Source: Aquilaria yunnanensis (taxonomy: Eukaryota > Streptophyta > Magnoliopsida > Malvales > Thymelaeaceae). Taken from it: 64,000 nucleotides of DNA. The translations under genes were made by a program, and so were the position numbers. The DNA is taken from assembly GCA_039654915.1 (NCBI GenBank), contig JBDJPA010000012.1, positions 868,001 through 932,000 on the forward strand. Reading direction: 5' to 3'. This document shows positions 47,761 to 60,054 of this stretch, piece by piece. The notes beneath the pieces are model-generated. The model worked only from the letters and a program-made list of their open reading frames with translations. It was not told the DNA's origin and made no database searches. Each line of letters opens with the position of its first letter. Position 1 is the first letter of the stretch.

Positions 47761-47768
47761 GTATGTAT
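47709..47768. repeat. microsatellite (AT)n followed by (GTAT)n
   Basis: About 20 AT dinucleotides run directly into five GTAT units, 80 bp downstream of the CLE stop codon, so probably within its 3' UTR. Confidence 0.95.
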
Positions 47769-48602
47769 TAATCAAGCTGAGATCAGAGTGGGTCAGACTC
47801 AAAATGTGTAGACTGTTGTGATCAGTTTTTGTAGCTAATTGATATATATGTTGATGTATATACAGTGTTATTTTTAAAGCTCTTGCCTTATAGCCTTACT
47901 TTTCAACTAGATTTAATAGTTTGTATCTATTAAAATTAATTAATCCAGCTGACTTAGGTCATCATAAATGAGTTAAAAACTCTACACAAGGCTTTAATTT
48001 CTCTCGTCCTTTACTTTACTAGAGATTAAAAAATAATATCTATTGATGATATGATTCTTTTTTTGGGTGATTGGACAACAAGGTCAAGTTATGCTACAAA
48101 ATGGATGTGGAGATTCATTTTTAAGACCTTGAACACAAAAAACCTTTGCAACTAATCAAACGATTACTTGAGCTTGTGCAGTATATAGCTAGAAATTAGA
48201 AATTGTTTTAGGAATTAAGTGAGAAGGAGTTTCGCCAGGGCCAAGCATGTTAAGTACATAATATTATTGGATAAATAATTAATGATCGAGGGGGATGATG
48301 GGTGAGGACGTAGAATGGTAGAGAAATGATGGATAGATAGAATTAATGAAAGGCAGGCAGGTGGGTAGTAGCTAGGTATATAGGGCAGAGTGAATCAAAT
48401 GGCAAATAGGGTGAAGGAAGACAGAATATAATTGAGAACTGAAGCGGTAGCAGCAAATTAATTTAAGAGGGAGAGTAATTAATAGTGAATTATTCAAGAA
48501 AGGAATTAAATGCTCTTAATTGCTTTCTCTTCTGCTCTGCTCACATTCATTCTTCCTTCTGCTTTCAATTTATTGTATATGTCTTGTTACTGTTTAAGCT
48601 TC

Positions 48603-48655
<53 letters not shown>

Positions 48656-49632
48656 GCGCCGAGTCTGCTAGGCTAGCTACCACAATTTTATTTCTCTTAC
48701 TGCTACTAATACTACTACCTTAATAATAACAATAACAACATTCTTATTATTGATTGACAATCTTTCATTTATTAATTACACCTTACGGACTAATTTGCCT
48801 ATTGATTCTTAGCTCCTACAGCACAGTTTAGAATCAAGTGTCCTTTGTTTGTCTTAAGATAGGTGGTACTATATTAGTCAATTGAATTGATGTTAGATGT
48901 CATACTTATATGAAAGTGGACCAATGGTTTGGTGATAGATGGAAATGGTTTTTTTTTTTTTAAATGTCTTGAAATTATCCAGTGATCTAAATGTATAGTG
49001 TTACATGCTGAGGGTTTTGTTGAAGTTATTTGGCTATATATGTCAATGTACGCTATAATTAAAACTGACATATGAATGCGGTTTGATGGCAGAAAACCTT
49101 AAAACTTTTCTTGTTTGTAACAAAAACAAAATCAAATTAAGAAAATGAATTTGTTAATGTTCATGCACGTAACACTTTGTTCTTTTCTTAAATGAACATG
49201 CTATGTGACATGCAATTAATTTCACTTTGGGAGATATGGAATAGATACCTATAGTGTAGTCAGTCAACTACCAACCAATTAAACCAAAAGTGAGATGATG
49301 ATTGTTGGCTTCAGCTGCTTGAACGTGTTGAACACATCTCCTCCTATCCCAACTATCTAATTCCATATATTTTAACATGCCATCCAACATACCAATATTT
49401 TAATATAATATATAATTAGATAGTTACTTACAGAAGCCTTAAGCTAGCATATAATAATATATATGTATTGATAATAATTAAGGCTATGCCTGACTTAATT
49501 ACCAAAAGATACATATATATAAGTCCATTGCTTGATTGAATTGAGCCATGAGTATGAGTATCCAATCACTCTGAACAAGTCTCACATCTTTCATGTACTG
49601 AGCGCTGATCGATGATGGGCCTTCCTTCTACG
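47769..49632. other. intergenic, 3' side of the CLE gene
   Basis: No further gene recognised. Contains the (TC)n tract at 48603-48652 and AT-rich DNA with repeated 'tagctag' phrases. An open frame at 48485-48676 (plus) is largely the dinucleotide repeat and is not a gene. Confidence 0.5.
48603..48652. repeat. microsatellite (TC)n, about 25 units
   Basis: An uninterrupted CT/TC dinucleotide run. Confidence 0.98.
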
Positions 49633-49637
49633 CATCA

Positions 49638-49850
49638 TGTGAAAAATCAGAAACGACAATCGAATTCTATGTAACTGTATCCTTTTCTCTGTATATTATT
49701 CATCCAAAAATGTCTTTATATACAAGGGCAAGAAACACTAATTGATAGGCAAGATAGAACTCTAGTCGGACTCGGACTAAGAGTCCAAAAACAAGACGCA
49801 ATAGAAGTTGAAAAGAAATAGGACACAACACCATCCATCATCATTTAATA
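49638..49850 (-). repeat. 3' LTR of the copia element
   Basis: 213 bp, tgtgaaaaatcag...catttaata on the plus strand. The terminal base pattern on the coding strand is TA...CA, i.e. the usual TG start has changed to TA in both LTRs. Confidence 0.95.
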
Positions 49851-49896
49851 GCCCCCCTCAAGCTGGAGCATGGAGAAATGAAGTGCCCAGCTTGCT

Positions 49897-52800
49897 TCAC
49901 AGGCGACAGAAATCTTCAGAGCTGAGTGCTTTAGTGAGGATATCGGCTGGCTGATTTTTGGAGGGAATGTAGCATGTCTGGAGTTCCCCTGACTGAATTT
50001 TCTCTCGAGTGAAATGGCAGTCAATTTCTATGTGTTTGGTACGTTCATGGTACACTGGATTAGACGCTATGTGTATGGCCGCACAATTATCACAGTATAG
50101 TTCCATCGGTTGTGCATGAAAGATACTAAGATCCTTGAGGAGTGCCTTCAACCAAACAAGTTCACTAGTTCCGGAGGCCATAACCCGGTATTCGGCTTCT
50201 GCTGAAGAGCGACTGACAGTAGGTTGCTTCTTTGTTCGCCATGAAAGGGGGGCTGTGCCAAGGCTAGTATAATAGCCGGTGACTGATCGTCGAGTGATGG
50301 GGCATGCTGCCCAGTAGGAGTCACAATATGCTTTCAGCTGTAAGTCATTGTGCCGAGGGAACATCAAGCCTTGACCAAGTGTGCCCTTTATGTAGCGTAG
50401 AACTCTCATGGCAGCTGAATGATGATCACTTGTGGGAGCATGCATGTGTTGGCTTAGGATATTTACGGCATATGAGATGTCGGGCCGAGTAACACTCAGG
50501 TATAACAATCTCCCAACTAACCTACGATATGAAGTGGGGTCGTCTAAAGCTGTGCCAGAGGACGCTCCAAGGTTGTGACGTTGAGGTATAGGAGTTGTGA
50601 CTGGTTTTGCTCCTGTGTAACCTGCATCGGCAAGGATGTCTAAAGCATACTTCTGTTGGCTCACGAAGAGCCCTTCTATTCCATGCACTATCTCGAGGCT
50701 GAGGAAGTATTTTAGTTTTCCAAGGTCCTTGAGGTGGAAACGACGATTAAGAAAATCCTTTAGCTTTTGGCATTCTTGTAGATTGTCACCGGCGACTAGC
50801 ATGTCGTCTACATATACAAGGATGGCAAGGAAATGGCCATCACGACTTCTTGTAAAAAGCGACGTATCTACCTGTGATTGAAGGAATCCATAATCTTGGA
50901 GAGCACATGAAAGCTTCGCAAACCATTCCCTCGAAGCTTGTTTCAAACCGTATAGAGACTTCTTCAACTTGCATACTCTGGTGTCATCCTTAGTGAGATA
51001 GCCTGGAGGTGCATGCATGTAGATTTCTTCGTGTAGGTCCGCATGAAGGAAAGCATTTTGTACATCAAGTTGATGCAAACTCCAACCTTTGATGGCTGCA
51101 ACCGCAAGAAGACATCGAACACTAGTCAATTTTGCTACTGGAGTGAAGGTTTCTGTGTAGTCCAGTCCCTCAATTTGTGTATATCCCTTTTGCCACCAAT
51201 CTTGCCTTATATCGTTCTATGCTTCCATCTGATCTTCGCTTTATCTTATACACCCATTTGCAATTTTGCATCCAACTGTTCGCTTTCCTTTTGGCAAGTT
51301 AACGAGCTCCCATGTGTTGTTCTTCTCCAATGCATCTATTTCAAATTTCATGGCATCCCTCTAATTTGAATCTTGCTGAGCAATTGAGTACAAAGAGGGC
51401 TCTTTATCGTTTAATATTGCTGTAAGAAAAGAACAATGGTTGAAGGCAAAAGGCTTGTTAGAGAGATAGGAGGACAAAGGGTATGGCGTACCTCGAAGTG
51501 ATTGAGTTGAAGTGGGTCTTCCAGGCAGGTTGCACTTGTAGTCTCTTAGGAATGCTGGTGTGGTTTTTGTCCGTGTGCTTCGCCGGGGCTCCATGATATG
51601 TTCCTGGTGTTCTTGTTGAACATTTTCATCAGTGGGCTCTCGCTCAATGGTTTGAATAGTGTCATCACATTGCACTTGTGCATCATTTTGAACACATTCA
51701 TCAAATACAAGCAGTGTATCATCAATGGGAGGAAAGACATGTCTGTTTGCGTTGTTGTCCCTTGGGAAGCGTTGATCACCTAGGTTGTAGGGAAAAATGG
51801 TTTCGTGGAACACAATGTCACGGCTCACAAGAAATTTCTGGGCACCAATATCATATACCCTGTAACCTTTTTGGCTCATAGGATATCCTAAAAAAATACA
51901 TGGCTTGGCTCATGGTTGGAACTTATCTTTAGGTTGCAGGGGATTTATGGCATAACAAAGGCACCCGAAAACTCTAAGGTGATCGTACTTCGGCTGCTTC
52001 CCATAAAGTACTTCATATGGAGTCTTGTTCTTTAGTTTCGTGGTGGGTAGTCTATTGATCAAGTAGGTCGCGGTCATAATGCATTCCCCCCAAAATTTAA
52101 TGGGTAGGTTAGCTTGGAACCTCAGAGCCCTAACAGTATTAAGGATATCCCGATGTTTCCTTTCTGCTACCCCATTTTGTTGTGGTGTTCCTGGGCAACT
52201 GGTTTCACTCAAAATTCCTTGTTTGTGAAAAAATGTGCCCATTGCCCCTTCTACTAGTTCGGGAGCGTTGTCACTCCTTACCCTTTTAATGTTTATGTGG
52301 AACTGATTTCTGACCATGGTGTGGAAAATCTCGAACATTGCCTCTGCTTGAGTTTTGTGCTTAAGGAGGTATGTCCATGTTGACCTAGTACAATCGTCCA
52401 CTAATGTGAGAAAGTAATGTGCTCCATGTGTTGAAGGTGTTTGATAGGGATCCCAAATATCCATATGGATCAACTCAAAAGGGTTCTCAGAAATATGATT
52501 GTTAGAATTAAATGGGAGTCTTGATGCTTTAACTAAAGGGCAAATGGAACATTCCTTACAAATCTCTTTAGAAAGATCCACATCAGGGATTCCTACTATC
52601 CGTTCATACGAAGGATGTCTGAGTCTTTTATGCCAGAGGTCCACTTTTCCTGATATGTGAGCAACTTCGACTTTTCTTCCTCTTCTGAGCATGTGCAGCC
52701 CTCTGAACACGTACAACCCGTTTTCTTCTTTACCCACTCTAATCAATCTCTTCAAGGTTCGGTCCTGTAAAAGGCAAAAATGGGGAAAAACCACAGCAAC

Positions 52801-53046
52801 ACAATTGTTGTCTTGTGTTAGTTTACTGATAGATATGATGTTGCAATTAAAATCTAGTGCATGTAAAACATCTTGCAATTCTAAACTTTGGTTTAGGTGC
52901 ATGGTGCTTGATTCATGCATAATCTTTTGTGTTCCGTTGAGTAGGTAAATGACTTGGTTTATGTGACTTTGGGTTTTAGTAAAAAGATTGGCTTGGTGAG
53001 ATATATGGTGTGTGGCTCCAGTGTCGAGGATCCAAGTAGGAAGGGA
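49897..53046 (-). pseudogene. copia pol polyprotein remnant (protease, integrase, reverse transcriptase, RNase H)
   Basis: Reading down the minus strand: a protease active site (ILDTGATHHI near 53015), the integrase zinc region (LWHKRLRHPSY, then CKECSICPLVK), the integrase core acidic residues (HMDIWDPYQ, VRSDNAPELVEG, TPQQNGVAERK), the integrase C-terminal segment (YEVLYGKQPKYDHLRVFGCL), reverse transcriptase (TSVRCLLAVAAIKGWSLHQL, the catalytic YVDDMLVAGD) and RNase H (SSAEAEYRVM, CDNCAAIHIA, ERTKHIEIDCHF). The frame is broken near 51907 (after KDKFQP) and 51358 (after QQDSN), and again in 51145-51300, where a stretch joining integrase and reverse transcriptase is badly decayed. In RNase H the usual D of the CDSDW motif is Y (CDSYW). 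Plausible as a non-autonomous copy. Confidence 0.9.
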
Positions 53047-54261
53047 AGATTATTCTTTCTTACCAACAAAATTAGCAATAGAAGAACCTTTCTCCTTACT
53101 CAAAAGCTCAAGCAATTGCTCATACTCTTCCACTGAGAGGCCACGAACTTGCGAAGATGAAGTTGCCGTATTCTGGGCTCCATTATTGGTGCTTACATTT
53201 GCGATGAACTTGTTCGGCTTTGCTCTTCCCTTAGGCAGTCTATCTTCTGGATAACCAATCACCTTCCAACATTCACTTTCAACATGTCCTATCTTGTTAC
53301 AGTGCTCACAACGGAGTTTCGATCTATCACCCATCCAATCTTCTGGATAACCAATCACCTTCCAACATTCACTTTCAACGTGCCCTATCTTGTTGCAGTG
53401 CTCACAACGGAGCTTCGATCTATCACCTCGCCCATCATTGTTTTTGGGCCGTGTAAAAGGTGGTCAAACAGCAAACGCACCTGCCTGCTCCACTATCATC
53501 ATCTCCGTTAGACTGAGCTGTTTCTCCTCTGCTACAACCATGGTGTAAGCTCTGTTCAGTGTCGGCAATGGTTCTGTCGCAAGGATCTGAGGCCTGATGG
53601 TTCGAAACTTTATGTCTAACCCCATCAAAAAGTGATGGACTCGTTCCTTTTCCTTCTCAATGCCCCCTTCCTTACTAGCCTTACAGGTACAATTCGGGAT
53701 TGGAGATATAGCTCCCAGTTCGTCCCAGATGCCTTTCAACCTTGAAAAATACGCAGCTACTGTCAAGCTGTCTTGCTTGGTCATCACAAGATTTCTTCTT
53801 AATTCATGAACGTGTGGTTCGTTTGTGTGCCCATACCTCTCTTCTAGATCAAGCCATAGATCGAGAGCCGTCTCATGGTAGGCTATTGAGTCGTGTAGAG
53901 TGGGATTAATCGAGTTGACTAACCAGTTTATCACCATGCCGTCACACTTGCTCCACGTAAGTGTTTCCAGAGAGTTGCCCTCTGGTTTCAGTAAAGTTCC
54001 ATCAACAAAAGGAACTTTGTTCTTACTTCTCAGAACATTGAGAATTGCTTGTCACCATTTTGAGTAGTTGTCTCCGTCCAATGGCGCCAAGACCAGTGAT
54101 GCACAAGAGTAGTCCGCCGCTGTGAGAAAATATGGAGAGCTGGGATCCTGAAACAACATCGCCACCGTAGCGCTTATGCATGTTACCATAGCTGTGTTTC
54201 GGTCATGAAGATGGCTTCCTCCATCGATCCCCGTCGGATGTGAGTCTCTGTTGTTCGGCAT
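53047..54261 (-). pseudogene. copia gag remnant with duplicated zinc knuckle
   Basis: The gag start is at 54261 (MPNNRDSHP). The N-terminal copia gag segment (SPYFLTAADYSCASLVLAPL, DGDNYSKW) is followed by a stop at 54052, then the gag helical region (WLVNSINPTLHDSIAY, LWLDLEERYGH, LRRNLVMTKQDSLTVAAYF, HHFLMGLDIKF). A second stop lies near 53461. A CCHC zinc knuckle (CEHCNKIGHVESEC; C-x2-C-x4-H-x4-C) occurs twice, 96 bp apart, at about 53397-53358 and 53301-53262 on the minus strand. The last stop before the protease is at 53047. Confidence 0.88.
53243..53434 (-). repeat. in-frame 96-bp tandem duplication across the gag zinc knuckle
   Basis: The unit starting tcttctggataacc at 53243 recurs at 53339, exactly 96 bp on, with only a few differences (e.g. 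atgtcc/gtgccc). Each unit encodes 32 residues, from the acidic GDRSKLRCEH through the knuckle to WKVIGYPED, so the duplication keeps the reading frame. Confidence 0.95.
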
Positions 54262-54310
54262 GCTTAATCAGAGGAAGTACCCAAGAACGTATTCATACGC
54301 TCTGATACCA

Positions 54311-54523
54311 TGCGAAAAATCAGAAACGACAATCGTATTCTATGTAACTGTATCTTTTTCTCTTTATATTATTCATCCAAAAATGTCTTTATATACAAGG
54401 GCAAGAAACACTAATTGATAGATAGGATAGAACTCTAGTCGGACTCGGACTAAGAGTCCAAAAACAAGACGCAATAGAAGTTGAAAAGAAATAGGACACA
54501 ACACCATCCATCGTCATTTAATA
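54311..54523 (-). repeat. 5' LTR of the copia element
   Basis: 213 bp, tgcgaaaaatcag...catttaata on the plus strand. The tRNA-primer-binding site abuts it at 54299-54310. Confidence 0.95.
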
Positions 54524-54689
54524 CATCATATACAGGTTCTCACCTGAGCTCCATTTCGACCTCCTTTTTCTTTTTTTTCTTTTTTTGGCCACTTGAGCCA
54601 TACTTTCGCTCTGCTTTGTATATGTTACAAGTAGGGCACTACGTCCGGATCGAGGAAGCAACCAGTGTCTGTTTGAAGCAGCTACCAAA

Positions 54690-55215
54690 ATGGGTACAAA
54701 ACATCATTGGTCCCAAACCTTTAATTTCCAACTACAAATTGGCTCTCGATCTTTATTTATTATAAATTAGTCCCAAACTTTTATAATTGACTGTATATCG
54801 GTCTTTAACCCTATGCAGGCGCAAAAACTCAATTTATATAGTAAAAAATTTGATAGTTTAAATTATCTATTAATTGTTAGAAAATTATGACACGATTTGA
54901 ATTTATGAAAAAAAATTATCAAACAGTTTGAATAGAAGTTAAAAGTTAATGTCAGATAATTCATTAGAGTTAATGAATTCAAACTGTTTTGTAGTTTTCT
55001 TCTAATAAATTCAAACTGTGCCATAATTTTCTCATAGTTAATCAATAATTTAACCTATCAATTTTTTATTGTAAATCAATTTTTTATGTATATCTATGAC
55101 TAGGGACCAATATACAATAAATTATAAACATTTGAGACTAATTTGCTACAAAATAAAGGTTAAGGGCTGATTTGTAATGGGAATTAAAGATTCCAGATCA
55201 TTGGTGCTATTTACC
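54690..55215. mobile_element. inverted-repeat (foldback) element, near-whole-length hairpin
   Basis: Left half and right half are inverted copies along almost the whole length. On the left, 'acatcattggtccc', 'ctacaaattggctc', 'attagtcccaaacttttataattgactgtat' and 'atttgaattta' pair with the right-half segments ending 'ccagatcattggtgctatttacctt'. The centre is near 54950. There is no transposase and no clear target duplication, so the exact edges are approximate. RNA from it would form a hairpin of roughly 250-bp arms. Confidence 0.65.
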
Positions 55216-56550
55216 TTACTATAGTATGTGTGTCCTTTTTTCCATCAATGTTTATACTACTTGAAAATTACTCAACATCTTAGCATTTAACTGGGAATCC
55301 AAGCATTCGCAAAAAAAAAAAAAATTTGCTTCCCCCCTACTTCTTAAAGGACTACTCTGTTGAAATAATTCATTTTTTTTTTTTTTTGAAAAAAGGATTT
55401 TAACCTGGGATGCTGCTAACCTCGAAATGGTCTAACATATTGGAAAAAATGGGGAAAAAAAAACAGGGAAAAAATCTAGCAAATAACTGAAAGCAAACAA
55501 GAATAACAACATTCAAATTAATCCCAGTTTAGGTTTTTTGTGAAGCTTAATTTTATTGATTTTGTTACTTCAACTTAACAAAAAAGGGGAAAAAAAAATA
55601 ATGATTCAAAGAAAAAGAAAAGTATAGGAGAACTTGGAAAAGGAATATCCAGTAAATTTGGGCTCAATGAAAGCGCAAAAATAATGGGTTAACAAAAAAG
55701 GAATATCCAGTACCTTTGGGCTCAGTGAAAGCGTAAAATAATGGGTTCATGGATGTGTCAGGCGCTGGACTTATGAGTTATGATGCAAGGAAGCCATAAA
55801 TATACGGTGTATATTTTAGCCTTGTTGGCTATTTGTATCTTTTCGTCTTTTTCCTAGTCATTCATTTTGATGCATGAAAATTTTGAAAAAATGAAACTTG
55901 GACTAGCAGTTACGGCCTGTGATTGTTATATTATATAGAGGTCTAAGGTTCAGTTTCGTTCTATCTACTACGTACAAAAAAAAAAAAGGAAAAAGGAATC
56001 ATTTTAATTTCAGGCTGCTGTGAAACAATAAAGGACGTAATAGAAGGCATGGATGAGAAGCGGCCAATTGTGCTGAGCATGTTGGAGGGGGAAATCATGT
56101 AATATTACAAGAGCTTCAAGTGCACCATATGCGCTCTCAGTTAACCAATCATATGATTCTCAACTCTGAGTCTCAGATCATTTTAATTTTATGTGAAATT
56201 GCTGTCGATTCCAATTACTCCAACAATTAAGTCCTACTAGCGTTATTTCTCACATTTTGACTATGTTGGCTCCTGTCCACAATTGATTACAAGACTTTGT
56301 CATTTGGCTGGGTAATGCTACAGGGACGTTTATGGTCAAATATGGCTATAATTTGGAGATTTAAAAGAAGTTGGCTTTTTTGTTAAACTGGACAGGTAAT
56401 ATTTTGGCTCTTGCACCTCATCTAGGGTACTCAAAAATTCTGAAGACTATTTAGGCATCCTAAATTCCTTGCAAGTTCAAAGTTTTTCTTTAGAAGTATC
56501 TCTCTAATACTCTCCCCACAACAACTAATCTTGCTGCTCATGGTGGATTA
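55216..56550. other. intergenic, no gene recognised
   Basis: AT-rich with A- and T-runs. A short direct repeat occurs at 55645-55670 and 55698-55725 ('ggaatatccagta..ttggg ctcagtgaaagcg'). No ORF of interest. Confidence 0.5.
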
Positions 56551-56589
56551 TCAAACCCTCTCGACTCATAGTGCCATGGTTACGCTGAG

Positions 56590-57310
56590 ATAATGTTTTA
56601 CTTGTTTTGGGAGTGTCCAGGAAAGCAAGATATATGAGGGTTCTTTCTCTTATCATCATTCTTCTGTGACATATAGTTCTTTCGAGGCTTGGCTTCCTAC
56701 CTTAATAACAAATTAGAATCCGTGCCCCTTTGACTGACTTTGTTTCCTAGTCTCGACATTGTGGGCCATCTGGTTGGGCTGAAATAAATATATCTTTTGA
56801 CACACCTCTTTCCATATTCAGTCTTCCATTGTCAGACGAAATGACTTGCTCGATCAATTTAGGATGGCAAAGGGCTATCAACTTTGGTTCTCTTTTTTTT
56901 TTTTTAATCCTCCTTTTCCTCTTTATCATACTTGGGGTTTTTGCAAGAACAAGAACCTTACTTTTCAACCAGAAATTTCTATCACTAATGGTGCGTCGAG
57001 GCAATCCTCCCACCTAGGTGCCACAACTTGAGTGTGGTTGGGATTCAACGCCCATCCAAGACTTAAATAAGGCATTCTACTTCCACAATATGAATCTACC
57101 TTAGAAGCGGAGCTTCATGCTATCTTTGGTGCATTATCTCTTGCCTCAGTTTTGTATGCTCCATCGGTAACTATTCTTATTAGATTGTTCACAGGCACTC
57201 CAAGCAATCAACAAGTCCTTGAACTTAAGTTTGCATATATTGAGTCATATTAAGGAGCTACTAGATTCCTTTCACCAGTGTTCTGTGCTCATGGTTCTTA
57301 GGTGAAAAGT
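56590..57310 (+). pseudogene. remnant of a non-LTR retrotransposon 3' end or RNase-H-like gene
   Basis: Scattered plus-strand frames read FWECPGKQ (near 56600), the 'zinc-binding reverse transcriptase' tail motif found near the C-terminus of plant LINE proteins, and STLEAELHAIFGALSLAS (near 57100), the RNase-H-like motif E-A-E-L-x-A-I...A-L-x-L-A. Many stops intervene, so it is decayed. No poly(A) tail or target duplication could be located. Confidence 0.45.
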
Positions 57311-57635
57311 TTTGCTAGCTTATCAATTTACAGCCTCCCTTATCTCTTAAACACTTTTTTCTTTTATTCTGATTATGAAGAAAAAAAAGTGCACCATAAG
57401 CAATCGTTGAATTAATAAATGAAAGCAAAAAAGTTTTGTGAAATGGCAAGTGGAGTATGAGAAGCACGATCCTAACATACTTAATTCTCACCATTACTTG
57501 GACTTCCATCCTATCTACACTAACACCATCAATCCATGCCAATCTTCTTAACTACAGTATAAGGGAAAATTGTTTACATTTTAGGGATTTAAATAGCACT
57601 CGAACTAGAATTTAATGGTATATTAGTAGAAGCGG

Positions 57636-58176
57636 TGTAACACCCCCATGTCCTACATGGGTGAATTGTGGGAAGCCTTATGTGGATATATAGGCTTCAA
57701 TTCCAGAACATAACCAGAACATAAGCACCTAGCACTTATCCTTTTCCAAAGGATAGCCCATGTGGTGTGGGCAAGTATTTCGTTGACCAGTTCTGGATTT
57801 AGGTCATTACAGATGGTATCAGAGCCGACTTGGGACCACGATGGTGTGGCATAGTGAGTATGCACATGCATCATTTACCGAAACTGATCCTAGATTCGAG
57901 AGGCTACTTGGCTAGGGGCTAAGTAGTTCGATTAGAAAGGTTATTTGGTCTGGGGAACCAAGTAATCTGATTGACCCCAACGGGGACGTTGGGTATATAA
58001 GGGGAGGAGTTTGTAACATCCCCATGTTCCACATGGGTGAATTGTGGGAAGTCTTATGTGGATATATAGACTTCAATTCCAGAACATAAGCACCTAGCGC
58101 TTATCCTTTTCCAAATGATAGCCCATGTGGTGTGGGCAGGTGTTTCATTGACCAGTTCTGGATTTGAGTCGTTACA
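57636..58176 (+). mobile_element. TRIM element (terminal-repeat retrotransposon in miniature)
   Basis: Two LTRs, 57636-57811 (176 bp) and 58012-58176 (165 bp), start tgtaac and end ttaca, and are close copies. The length difference is an 11-bp internal repeat (ataaccagaac) present only in the left one. The 200-bp interior begins with the primer-binding site TGGTATCAGAGCC (57814-57826, initiator-Met tRNA) and ends with a polypurine tract (ggggaggagt, 58001-58010). The element is flanked by a perfect 5-bp duplication agcgg (57631-57635 and 58177-58181). No protein is encoded; the total length is 541 bp. Confidence 0.95.
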
Positions 58177-58181
58177 AGCGG

Positions 58182-60050
58182 TGAATGTTAAAGTCAAACT
58201 CCAAAGCTCTACCCATTATCCCACAACTACTTCTGCAAATGGTGTGCACAAAAAGCATATGGTTAAATTTTATTCACTCAAAGTGCACAACTTAACATTT
58301 ATTCTTAAAATGTGTTTTCCACTAATTCTAAAAGTATGTTCTTTTAAATTATAAAATGATATCCAAATGAGATGATTTGGATCAAATCTGAAAAAATTAG
58401 GTTATTGGGCCAATGACCCAATTAACGATGAAGCCCTATGATCTCCTATATAGGCTCTTAGAAACTAAATCACCGGCCCATTAAGTTCACTGTTTGGTTA
58501 TATATATATAGGAGGTATCTCTTCACACTTTCCTAGGTTGAATATCTTTTGTCTTTGCGTGCAAGTAATCACATTGATCTATTTCCATTGTATATCCACC
58601 ACCTATCAGATTTAGGAACAATTTGAATATCATAAAAAAATGAATTTTCAAAATTGAAAATATGATGAATGTTCTAAATTATATAAGATGTGTAATGTTT
58701 TATAAAACTAAATGGAGATAGCCTTACCTACTTAACTCTTACTGCCTGTTCTTTTGCAATTAACATATGTCAATTAATGCATTCTAGGGAAGTTGCCATG
58801 GGGACCACTTTGTGTTTTGTCTTATTTGCCCTTTCAATTAAAAAGTATATTACAATCGCACCCCCTCCACATCTAAACACGGGTTTGTTTGTTCCTAACC
58901 ATTTGGCCCACTGTTACAATTAATTTAAAGGTGAGTTCACCTTTTCAACTTCTCCAGTATCGAACAAAACACATATCTTACCATTTAACGCAATAGTTGT
59001 TTCTTCTTCATGTAAGACTTAGAAGTCCGATTCAATTGGAACCTGTGTGGGCGAGGAGCAAAAGGTGGAGGTGTCATGGTATTTCTCTTTAAGGTTCATG
59101 ACGCGATGAAGTTAGACCGACAACCGAGGCATGACATGAAAACTGGTTTTGGAAGGACCGTTAATGAGGGAGTTTCCGGCAGGCCACCATTCAATTGAAC
59201 TATACGAATGGGTAGAAATGTTGACGTGGTGGGATGGGGAGAAAAGGCCAATATAGTGTCACAGCAGTCGAGCTGAAGATCTGTCATTTGCTGCCTTAGG
59301 GATAAAAGTTTGCAAACCCATTAAAACTAAGCTCTACCAAAATCCTGGTGGCTGGTTCATAAGAGGATGCGTTGGAGGTACGAGTGGACATGAAACAAGA
59401 TGAGTTAAGTAGGAAGGTCAAGAAAAGAAAATAGATGTAAGCTAGGGGTAGCATTAATCCTGGAGAATAAAGGACGCCAACTAGTTGTAAAGAAGAACCA
59501 ATTTCTGGTTTGCTGCAGTAGGTGGACGGATAGGAAAGTTGAAATGTGTGGAAAAATTGTATTATACAATAACTTTAATGACAAAGCAAAATGAGACTGA
59601 AGCTGACTATGCAATAAAATGTTAATGAAAAATGTTTTGCATGAAATAAACTAGGCCTTAATTAGTAGTGCCGCTTACCTGATCAATTGTAATTAGACTT
59701 GAAATGATGTATTATAAAAAGAAAAAAAAAAGAACTTAGCCATACATCTAAATTAGTAAACATAAAAAGCAGTCAATCAATTTATTATGGAGGTTTATTT
59801 TGTTGATTGTTTCCTTTAACTTAAAAGGAAAGAGTAGAGGAATATTTGGAAAAATCTTACATTTGCCGAAGGACGTCAACCAGGCTCATGAAAGTGGAGA
59901 TAAGTATAGGTATCTCATATAGGGAGTATGGGTGTAGGTTCAACCATATTTCAAGAGTTTTTGTAATTTCCCCTCATCTTGCTATTTTATTTGTCCTACT
60001 CCCATCTAAGACATACATGTAAAAATTTTGCTGCAAAAACTTTAAGGCAA
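58182..60050. other. intergenic, no gene recognised
   Basis: Only short frames, e.g. 59096-59287 (minus), whose middle reads STFLPIRIVQLNGGLPETPS and matches nothing I can name, and 59405-59614 (minus). 58600-59000 is AT-rich. No paired repeat ends were found. Confidence 0.4.
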
Positions 60051-60054
60051 TTGA

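Larger units (their letters stand above)
49638..54523 (-). mobile_element. full-length Ty1/copia LTR retrotransposon, inactivated
   Basis: The LTRs are 213 bp each (49638-49850 and 54311-54523), with about eight differences. The element is flanked by catca duplications (49633-49637 and 54524-54528). It is transcribed on the minus strand, so the right copy is the 5' LTR. The primer-binding site TGGTATCAGAGC (54310-54299, minus) matches initiator-Met tRNA, and a polypurine tract (GAGGGGGGC) adjoins the 3' LTR at 49851. Gag, zinc knuckles, protease, integrase, reverse transcriptase and RNase H follow in copia order, with at least five stop codons. It carries two of the arms needed for mobilisation in trans but is not autonomous. 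Confidence 0.95.

Noticed and set aside
58960..59630. Possible small gene on the minus strand near 59100-59290
   Set aside because: The frame has no recognised domain, no clear splice sites, and neighbouring frames do not continue it.
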